The position numbers and the translations under genes were made by a program. The notes under the pieces were generated by a model. That model was not told the origin of the DNA, made no database searches, and saw only the letters and a program-made list of their open reading frames with translations. Shown here piece after piece: positions 55,201 to 64,000 of a DNA stretch of 64,000 nt (position 1 is the first letter of the stretch; every line of letters begins with the position of its first letter). Source of the DNA: Lolium rigidum (Eukaryota; Streptophyta; Magnoliopsida; Poales; Poaceae); contig NC_061508.1 in the NCBI RefSeq assembly GCF_022539505.1, forward strand, positions 265,738,736 to 265,802,735, given 5' to 3'.

Positions 55201-56020
55201 ACTTGCGTTCAACAAACTGCTGGAAATTTAGAAAGGCTTGATAAACATCAGCACGACTTTTAAGCAAATAGATCCAGGTGAATTTACTAAAATCATCAAT
55301 AAAGCTTACATAGTATAAATGTTTCCCAGCAGAGAGAGATGCAGGACCCCATACATCAGAAAAAACTTGTTCCAAAGGAACAGTGGATCTACTAGTAGAC
55401 ATGGGATATGGCAACTGGTGGCTCTTGGCCAACTGACAAGAGTCACAAACATATGGGGTACTCTCTGGTGTGTAAGCTATTTTATTTCTCCTAAGAACTT
55501 GTTGAACCACAAATGAGGAAGGATGTCCTAAACGGCGATGCCATGTCGAGGATGATGGCTTTATTGTGATGAAAACATGCTTGGAGGGCTCACTGGAGAT
55601 GGGCATCAAGGGGTATAGGCCTCCATAGCAAGGACCTCTAAACAGAATGCATCGGGTTGCCTGGTCCTTGATCACAAAAAAGAAAGGATAAAATTCAATA
55701 AAGACATGATTATGAAGGGTAAATCGGTGGACAGAAAGGATTTTTTGAAGAATGGCATTGAGATTAAATGAGTTATGTGGGGTGTGCAAAATTGAATGAC
55801 CAATACGACTAATGTGCATGCATGTGCCTTCAGCAGTGCGGACCTGATCTTGCCCATTGTAGGCTTCATGAGTGGAGAGCTTATTCAGCTCATCGGTGAT
55901 ATGATCAGTAGCTCCAGTATCGTAGTACCAGTTGGTGTCAACACCATGAGATGCAAAATTTGCAGTTGCACCATTGTTTCCATGCTCTCCATTGTCATGA
56001 CGATCATCTCCATAGCGCCA
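52270..56020 (-). mobile_element. Degenerate Copia element, 3' half
   Basis: The 3' LTR starts TGTTAGATATG at 52417 (minus strand) next to the polypurine tract TTAAGGGGGC and runs left for about 110-150 bp; its exact end is unsure. Upstream on the minus strand come RNase H, RT and integrase in Copia order. At 56020 the element is interrupted by another repeat, and its 5' part is not in the window. Confidence 0.8.
52430..56020 (-). pseudogene. Copia polyprotein remnant (protease, integrase, RT, RNase H)
   Basis: Protease-like WYYDTGATDHIT is near 55920. Integrase follows with HRRLGHPS, DSCQLAKSH and DWVGEY (about 55540-55160). RT has YVDDII (about 53375), and RNase H has DADWAGD (about 52880) and [15 protein letters not shown]. 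Breaks: a stop after SMPLKY (about 54995, a W codon in relatives), a frameshift near 53700-53760 and a stop after SARK (about 52782). The domain order integrase before RT marks Copia. It encoded retrotransposition enzymes and is inactive here. Confidence 0.8.
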
Positions 56021-57137
56021 TGATGTCCCACAAGTATAGGGGATCGTGTGTAGCCTTTTCGATAAGTAAGAGTGTCGAACCCAACGAGGAGCTAAAGGTA
56101 GGATAAACATTCTCTCAAGTTCTATCAACCACTGATACAACTCTACGCACACTAAGCGTTTGCAATATCTAGGAAATAAAACTAGAGCGATAACGGGTAT
56201 GAGAGGTGACTTTGCAGAACAATAAAATACACGGAATAAATGTTAGTGCTGCAGCAATAAAACAAACTAAACTAACAAGTACCATGAGTGTGGAAAGGCG
56301 GTGGTAATAGTGGTGGCTTTGTCCAAGATCAATTAGTGAAGATCTTGGGTTCAATGTCTTCGATGCAGCTTTCTATGTAGGAGAGGCTAAATATACATGC
56401 TCTCCCTTCGGGATTACATGTACTATATGATTGGCTTGCTAGCAAACATCCGTAAATACTAGCAAGCATTAAGGTTTCCCCAACCATAGCCTTAAGTAAA
56501 TGGTCCTCTTACTCTCATACATGCAACTATCCGGTTCGCGTCCTTAGGTTTCTGTCACTCCGGCAGAACTTCCCCTTCTAGTATACAAATACTACCAACC
56601 CTATGGTGCTTGATCCATGCGCGCTCAAATATAATGGGCACCAAGGACAGTAACATATCAACATACAACTCTAATGAACCAAAGAGAAACAACCAATCAA
56701 TCAAAGAACAAATAAACTATGGCAACATGACATAGATCATACGATTATAACTTATAGCATCAAACACCATGTTTACATAGGGCGGTACAGAGGTTTGTGA
56801 GAGGATAGACCACTCGAATACAATGAGGAGTTGGTGATGGAGATGGCGGTGAAGACGTTGGAGGGCTCAGCAAGGAGCGCCGGGAGGCGGAGGCGTGGGC
56901 GGCGGCGGCGGCGCGGGGACTCCTTCCCGCCGCCGGCATCATGGGGAGCGCCGCCCCTTAGCCTTCTTCTTCCTTGAGTTGGTTCTGGTGTAGATGAGTG
57001 TTTCCCCTCCTTGGCTGCTGCCAAGGAGGAGGATTTTCGTGACAATTCTTGGGGGCCTCCAAAAATAGGGTTTCCCATCAATATATAGTGTTGGAGATGC
57101 AATCTAGGCCATGGGATGGATGCCCCTTTGATCCAAG
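56021..57137. repeat. Unclassified dispersed grass repeat
   Basis: Begins TGATGTCCCACAAGTATAGG, the complement of the repeat end at base 1-47. Non-coding; a GC-rich part (56820-57000) gives chance ORFs. It interrupts the Copia pol. Confidence 0.5.
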
Positions 57138-58788
57138 TGTTGGAGATATGCCCAAGAGGCAATAAAAAATTAGTTATTGTTATATCTTATTGTTCATGAT
57201 AAATGTTTACATTTCATGCTATAATTGTATTAACCGAAACATTGATACATGTGTGTTATGTAAACAACAAGGAGTCCCTAGTAAGCCTCTTGTATAACTA
57301 GCTTGTTGATTAATGGATGATCATGGTTTCGTGATCATGAACATTGGATGTTATTAATAACAAGGTTATGTCATTAGGTGAATGATATAATGGACACACA
57401 CCCAAAAGAGCGTAGCATAAGATCAAGTCATTTAGTTCAATTTGCTATAAGCTTTCGATACATAGTTGCCTAAGTCCTTCGACCATGAGATCATGTAAAT
57501 CACTTACACCGGAAGGGTACTTTGATTACATCAAACGCCATTGCGTAAATGGGTGGTTATAAAGATGGGATTAAGTATTTGGAAAGTGTGAGTTGAGGCA
57601 TATGGATCAATAGTGGAATTTGTCCATCCTGATGATGGATAGATATACTCCGGGCCCTCTCGGTGGAATGTCATCTCGATTAGCTTGCAAGCATATGAAT
57701 GGTTCATAAGAGATCACATACCACGGTACGAGTAAAGAGTACTTGTCGGTAACGAGGTTGAACAAGGTATAGAGATACCGATGATCGAACCTCGGACAAG
57801 TAAAATATCGCGAGACAAAGAGAATTGGCATCGTATGTAAATGGTTCAATCGATCACTAAGTCATCGTTGAATATGTGGGAGCCATTATGGATCTCCAGA
57901 TCCCGCTATTGGTTATTGCTCGGAGAGGAGTCTCGACCATGTCTGCATAGTTCACGAACCGTAGGGTGACGCGCTTAAGGTTCGATGTCGCATAAGTAGA
58001 TTCGGAATATGAGATGGAGACCGAATGTTGTTCGGAGTCTTGGATGGGATCCAAGACATCACGAGGAGGACCGGAATTGTTCTGGAAGAATTCTGCTGTT
58101 TTGTATTTCAAGAAAAGTTGTTCTGGAAACATTCTCGGAATTGGACGAAATAAAAACAGAAGTTCTTATTTTTCTGTCACGCAGATGGAGTCCAAAGGGG
58201 AGAAGGAAAAGAGCCGAGGGTGGGCCACACCACAGGCCGGCGCGGGCCCCCCGTGCCGCGCCGGGTGTGTGTGTGGGCCCACCAGGCGCCGACACTAGAT
58301 GGGTTTTGTGAAACCCTAACCCTAGTTCCCGACTATATATAGTGGGATAGTTTGGCCGGCCAAAGCTGCTCCGTTCGCAACCCTAATTTGCCACCTCTCC
58401 TCCCTCCCAGTTTCTCCTCGCTCCGGCTTAGGCGAAGCCCCGCAGAATTCTTCTCCACCACCACCACCACGCCGTTGTGCTGCTGGGATTCCGTGGAGAT
58501 CTACCACACCTCCGCTGCCCGCCGGAACGGGGAGAGGAAGGAGCTTCATCGACACCGTACGCGCGACCGAGTACGGAAGTGCCGCCGGATTGCGAGACCG
58601 GGGATGATCGTCTACACCAACAACGAGATCTAATCTCGTAGGCTTTGGAAATCTTCGAGGGTTAGTCTCATATCAATCTCGTTGCTTCGATCTTCATAGA
58701 TTAGATCTTGGCTTTTCCTAGATTGGATCTTGGATTTATTCGTCTTGCGGTAGGAAATTTTTTGTTTTCTATGCTACGAACCCCAACA
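57138..58788 (+). repeat. 5' LTR of the Angela-type element
   Basis: 1651 bp, TGTTGGAGAT...CCCCAACA, with a likely TATA box CTATATATAG near 58335. Confidence 0.85.
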
Positions 58789-61700
58789 GTGGTATCAGAG
58801 CCATGTCTATGCATAGATCTGTTGCACGAGTAGAACACAATAGTTTTGTGGGCGTTGATGCTTTTGTTGCTTTAGTTTGTGTACTTTGCATCTTGCGGGA
58901 TGGTGGGATGAAGCGGCCCGGGCTAACTTTACATGACCGCGTCTCATGAGACTTGCTCCACGCTTGACATGCAACTTGTATTGCATAAGTGGCTTTGCGG
59001 GTGTCTCGTCTCTCCCACCATAGTGAAGATCCAATTTACTCTTTCTATTGACAACACTAGTATCACCGTTGTGGTTCATGTTCGTAGGTAGATTGGATCT
59101 TACTCGAAAACCCTAAACCACGTAAAATATGCAAACCAAATTAGAGGCGTCTAACTTGTTTTTGCAGGGTTTGGTGATGTGATATGGCCATGATGTGATG
59201 ATGATTATATTTGATGTATGAGATGTTCATTATTGTATTATGGCAACCGGCAGGAGCCTAATGGTTGTCTTTAAATTTGTTAAGACCTGCGTGTCTATTC
59301 ATCATGTAATAGCTTTATTTCAAGTAGTTGTTATAGTAGCTATAAGTGATGGACAACCATGAAGCGGTGCCATGGACCTTGGTGCAATGCTGGTGATGAT
59401 GGAGATCATGCTCGTGTGCTTTGGAGATGGAGATCAAAAGCACAAGAAGAAAGGCCATATCATATCACATATTATGAATTGCATGTGATGTTAATCCTTT
59501 ATGCATCTTATCTTGCTTAGATCGCGACGGTAGCATTATAAGATGATCCCTCACATTAATATCAAGATAATAAAGTGTTCTCCCCTCGTATGCACCGTTG
59601 CTACAGTTCGTCGTTTTGAAGCATCTCGTGATGATCGGATGTGATAGATTCTACGTTCACATACAACGGGTGTAAGCCATGTTTGCACACGCGGAATACT
59701 TGGGTTTGCTTGGCGAGCCTAGCATGTACGGACATGGCCTCGGGACACGGAAACCGAAAGGTTGAACACGAGTCATATGGATGATATGATCAACATGTTG
59801 ATGTTCACCATTGAAGCTACATCATCTCACGTGATGATCGGTTTTGGTGTAGTGGATTTGGATCGTGTACCACTTAACAACCATGAGGGATGTTGTATTA
59901 AGTGGGAGTTCATTAGTAATTAGATTAAAACATGAACTAATTATCATGAACATAGTCTCGAATAGTATTTTGAATTAAAGTTTGTAGAATTGGCATCCGT
60001 TTTCTACCATGCGCTAGTCTTGTAATTGAGATAGAAATACTGTTAAGTCTGACAAGTAACTTTACAGACTGGTACCGTATTGTTAAAGAATCAAGATATG
60101 ATTAAGTCCTAATGCAAACTTTTAGTAAACCCCACATTGATGATTCAAGGAGCAATGGTTTCAATTAGTACAAAATCATCTTGTCTCCGTGAAACCTGAA
60201 GTTCAAATCCGTTTGAAAAGTAAGGAGCTGAAAAATTTTGTTTTCAGAAATAAGCGAGGTATGAGATATATGTGATATCTAAGACCTTATTGCAAGATGA
60301 TAGAATATAATCTAGTGAGACTACATAATCTCATAAGTTTTATGGGAATGTACGAAGGTTGAAGACGCCAGGCGTCCCAATCCTCCAACTAAGTTGGGCA
60401 CTAACGATATTCGCATATCCATGAAGTGATCGTCCTTAGTATGCACCGTTGCTAAGACTCGTCGTTTCGAAGCATCACGTGATGATCGGGTGTGATAGAT
60501 TCTACGTGTGCATACAACGGGTGCAAGCCAAATTTGCACATGCGAATACTGAGGTTAAACTTTACGAGCCTAGCATGTACAGACATGGTCTCGGAAAGTC
60601 GTCATGATATGATGGATGAAATTATGAGTGAAATTGTTCATCATATTACAAAGTTACTAATAGTGAAGTCTGGAACACTTGTCATTTGATGATCAACTTC
60701 AAAGTAAGAACCTCAAGGTTATTGGTATTTGACCAATGGACCTAGAAGTTATTGAAGGTGAAGTGTTCTCTGAGAATGGGGAAAGCTAAAAGAGAAACCA
60801 CAAAAGATATTTTGGCAGAAAGAAAGAAAAAGGCTAGAAAGTCTAGCTCAGGTGTATATAGATGATATACATGTTATGGATGTATTCCTTGTTTGGTCAC
60901 ATAATAAAATTCTTGGGTATTTGTACCAGATTAGTTGGTATGAGATGTCATACAATACAACGCAATACAAGAATACGATGGCCTAAGTGATCGATAAGGA
61001 ATATGGTAATAATGCACGTCCGGAACATAATAAAGTGTTATTATGTTTGTCGTTGGCATTCTACCTAGCCCTTAGAGTTTATAATAAAGAACTTAATAAA
61101 TTGTTATTTTGCTCCGGTCAAATGAAAACAATGAGTTGTTCAAATTATGACATTGCTCCATGTACGATGGATAAGTTATTATAAATCTTAATGGTGAAAC
61201 ACACATACATAACACGACGCTAAAATGCCATAAGGCAAATGATTTGAATTCCACTCATTAGTGGAACCGCCATTTAGGTCATGTTAGAAAGGAACGCATG
61301 AAGGAACTCCATTTGAATGGAATTTTGGAGTCATATGATTTTTGAATCATTTGGCGCTTGCAAATCTCTTCTAAAAGGAAATGACTTAAATGCCGTTCAT
61401 AGGCCAAGAGTTGAACGGGCAACTAACTTAGTGGAAAAGTACATGATGATGTATGTGGTTCACTGGGCATAGTTGTGTGCGGGAGATTCTTTTACTTCAT
61501 GAAAACTTCCAACAATGAATTGAGTATATATATGTGGATATATTCGATAAGGAAGAAGTTTGAAACATTTGAATGGATTCAGATAAATTTCAGCATGAAG
61601 TGGAAATCATCGTAATAGAAAAGTCAAATATCTATGATTAGATCATGGTGGAAATATTTGAATTACGAGTTTTAGCGAACATCTAAGAGAGTTATGAAGT

Positions 61701-63853
61701 TGTTCTACAACTCACGTTTCTTGGAGTATCATAGAGATGATGAAGTATCCAAGATACGTATCCAAACCTTGTTGGATCAAAGATGAGATAAAATATTGAT
61801 GCCATTATATTTTTAAGGATTATGCTTTAGAGACTACCGCTCTTACACTGAATAGAGCATCATCATGATCCGTTGAAATGACACCATACAAGTTATGGCA
61901 TGGGTATAAACCCTAATAGTCCTTTCTTAAAATTTTGGTATAAGTAAATGAGTTTGCAACCAGAACCGGATAAATGTCTTTGTTGGTTATCCCAAGAGAA
62001 TGGATTGGGAATTCTTCCCACTATGAAGTAAAAGACAAAAGTGTTTGTTAATGTTACTTATTTATTTCCAAGAAATTGTTTTCTAGCGAAGTATTTGAGT
62101 GGGAGGACAATAGAACTTGATAAGGTTTATGAACCTGAGCATAATGATCATAGTAGCGCAAGCATCGGAAATGGTTCCGAAGCGGCTACGACAATCATGG
62201 CTCCCATGACTACAAAGTGTTTTAGCCATGGAGATCGAAGTACATATTGAACCTTGTAGGTATGGTTTACTTTGTGATCAAATAAATGATTTGTGGACAA
62301 AGGATTGATTTTGAACAATGATAAACCAACTGCAAACAAAGAAGTTATGATGGGCCCTGACTCCGTTAAAATGGTTATGCGCCATAAAATCCAAGATAGA
62401 TGAATACTTTTTGAAAGTAAATGGATCTATAAAATAGATGGACTTGGATGGAATATCATTAAAGAAGCTCGACTTATCGAAAAATTGTTTACGACAAAGT
62501 TCAAAGAGTTGACTACGATAAGATTAGATCTTCCGTGGCAATGCTTATAGTCTATGTGGATTATTCTAGTAATCGCTACATATTTCTTTTATGAGATATG
62601 ATAGTAGGATGGCAGAAATACATTCCTTACCAGAAGTGTGTATGAAGGATGTACACTAGATACAACCAAGAGTTTTTGCTAGTCCGTGGAATACTAGATA
62701 GATATACGAACTTCAATTGGATGAAGTGAGTATTACGGAGTTGGAATCTTCATCGGATGAAATAGTCAAAGAGTTTTTGATTTCATCATAAACGATGAAG
62801 ATGCTTGCATTTGCATGAAATTAAGTGGGAGCGCTGAGACATATTTATAATACTTTATGTAGATGACATATAGTTGGTTATAAATAATGTAATTATATAA
62901 TTGATTAAAAAGGTTTCATTGAGAATTAACTTCAATGAAAGGATATGGACTGAAATATATTTAGTGTCAAGATCTATGAAGATAGATTGAAACACATAAT
63001 AAGTTTAAGTCAAAGTACATAGAATGTATATTGAAGTAGTTCAATATAAAAACATTAAGAAGGTGTTCTTTTCCATGTGAAGGTTTAACAAGACTTGAGT
63101 GTATTTCACGCTCGATGAGTAAAAACACATGAGTGACTTTAGATCACGAATAATATGTACAAGGTCAGATGTCCTGTGCTCTAAAGTGTTACGAGCATAT
63201 ACCAGAATGATTCATGTGATGATCATTGTAAAAATAGTAAGAATATCCCTGAGTACTTTAGAAGAACCAAGGATATATATATATATATATAGTTTTTGTA
63301 TGGGGTAATGACAAACAAATCGCTGTAAGGTGTTGCACCGATATTAGTTTGGTCACATATAAAAATATATTTTCAATCTCAATTAGGATAAGTGTTGATT
63401 AAAAGGTAGCACAATGAGCTAAAAGAAGTCTTTGCTAGATTTAGAAGAGTTCTAAATATTGTGACGGATTCTACAAACAAAGGCAGAGTATGTCATTGTT
63501 TTGACAATGACTGAGGATGTTAAGTCGAGGAGTTCTTTGAGAACTTGGTGTAGTTCCGATAGTGTCAGAACTTTGAAGCTATATTGTGTATGACAATATT
63601 AGTGACTTATTTTCAGACCGCAGAATTAAGGTTCCACCAGAGGACTAAGCATATACAATTAATGCCAACTCATTTGGAAAATGAGTGATGCGTTGAGACG
63701 CAGATGAATTGCAAAATACATACGTTTCTGAGCGTGTCAGATCCGTTGACTAAAACCTCTCCCGTGAGCAAAACATGACAAGCACCAGAAGGCCAAGGTG
63801 TTATATCCTTACAAATGTTAACTAGATTATTGACTCTAGTGCAAGTGGGAGAC
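58789..63853 (+). pseudogene. Eroded gag-pol region of the Angela-type element
   Basis: No ORF over about 80 codons is credible, yet the order of Copia domains can be followed in broken frames. Integrase-like text is near 61830-61930 (a CCATACAAGTTATGGCATGG stretch, TPYKLWHG). RT text is near 62380-62480 and 62810-62900 (VDD region at TATGTAGATGACATATAG). RNase H text lies near 63580-63760. The 5' part is untranslated leader with a duplicated block (about 59590-59740 and 60440-60600). Confidence 0.6.
59590..60600 (+). repeat. Dispersed direct repeat in the Angela-type leader
   Basis: Copies at about 59590-59740 and 60440-60600 share ATGCACCGTTGCTA, GTGATGATCGG.TGTGATAG and GAGCCTAGCATGTAC, with about 10-15 percent difference by eye. 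Confidence 0.65.
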
Positions 63854-64000
63854 TGTTGGAGATATGCCCAAGAGGCAATAATAAATTAGTTATTGTTATA
63901 TCTTATTGTTCATGATAAATGTTTACATTTCATGCTATAATTGTATTAACCGAAACATTGATACATGTGTGTTATGTAAACAACAAGGAGTCCCTAGTAA
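63854..64000 (+). repeat. 3' LTR of the Angela-type element (partial)
   Basis: Identical to the 5' LTR start except AAT-to-TAA-type change near base 30. Continues beyond the window. Confidence 0.85.

Larger units (their letters stand above)
57138..64000 (+). mobile_element. Angela/BARE-type Copia element, 3' LTR cut by window end
   Basis: 5' LTR 57138-58788, primer site TGGTATCAGAGCC at 58790, internal 58789-63853, polypurine tract AAGTGGGAGAC (63843-63853), and 3' LTR from 63854. CCAAG (57133-57137) is the left target sequence. The first 147 bp of the two LTRs differ at one base. Confidence 0.85.

Noticed and set aside
56760..57162. Ala/Arg-rich minus-strand ORFs
   Set aside because: They run over a GC-rich patch of a dispersed repeat and have no recognisable product.
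58009..58633. ORFs inside the Angela-type LTR
   Set aside because: LTR sequence; matches the non-coding LTR piece at 38275-38658.

Overview
The window is nuclear DNA of a cool-season grass (Pooideae; Triticeae/Poeae type). The evidence is the mix of Angela/BARE-type Copia LTRs, Gypsy elements carrying grass-type antisense ORFs, Stowaway and Harbinger MITEs, very GC-rich intronless genes, and the family make-up of the few host genes. I cannot fix the species. One 100-N run (38175-38274) marks an assembly gap.

Host genes are few. Three apparently intact, intronless berberine-bridge-enzyme-like (BBE-like) flavoprotein genes lie on the minus strand (956-2509, 16471-18045, 41568-43115). Each has a TATA box placed to decide its start codon, a signal peptide, and both residues for bicovalent FAD attachment. 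A fourth copy (50992 to about 52269, plus strand) is a pseudogene broken by a frameshift, a LINE/SINE insertion, an in-frame deletion, filler DNA at the FAD-cysteine site and a Copia element over its 3' end. This is an expanding and decaying local BBE-like cluster. Between the third copy and the pseudogene lies one intronless Rx-N/NB-ARC-like gene without LRRs (45482-46960, minus) and with weakened nucleotide-binding motifs.

The rest is mostly transposable elements. Region 1-10.1 kb holds several Harbinger-like elements (TIR GAGCATCTCCA, TSD TTA/TAA). Three of them carry degenerate ORFs related to plant transcription-factor DNA-binding domains (two AP2/ERF-like, one B3-like), and one MITE contains a perfect 32-bp inverted repeat. 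Region 10.3-14.3 kb is LINE-derived GC-rich sequence followed by a SIRE-type LTR. Region 19.3-38.7 kb is a nest of LTR elements. An Angela-like LTR fragment abuts a SIRE-type Copia LTR. That LTR is split by a complete 9.5-kb Gypsy (CCTAT target duplication). A second, pol-less Gypsy follows and runs into the gap. Region 52.3-64 kb is a degenerate minus-strand Copia, an unclassified grass repeat and an Angela-type element whose LTR ends are almost identical although its pol is badly eroded.

The most unusual signals are: transcription-factor-like domains inside Harbinger elements; recently moved but pol-less or pol-eroded LTR elements, which must rely on enzymes supplied in trans; antisense accessory ORFs in both Gypsy elements; a three-copy polypurine-tract-like array before one 3' LTR; and several retro-insertions with clean target duplications, including one of only 6 bp plus poly(A).
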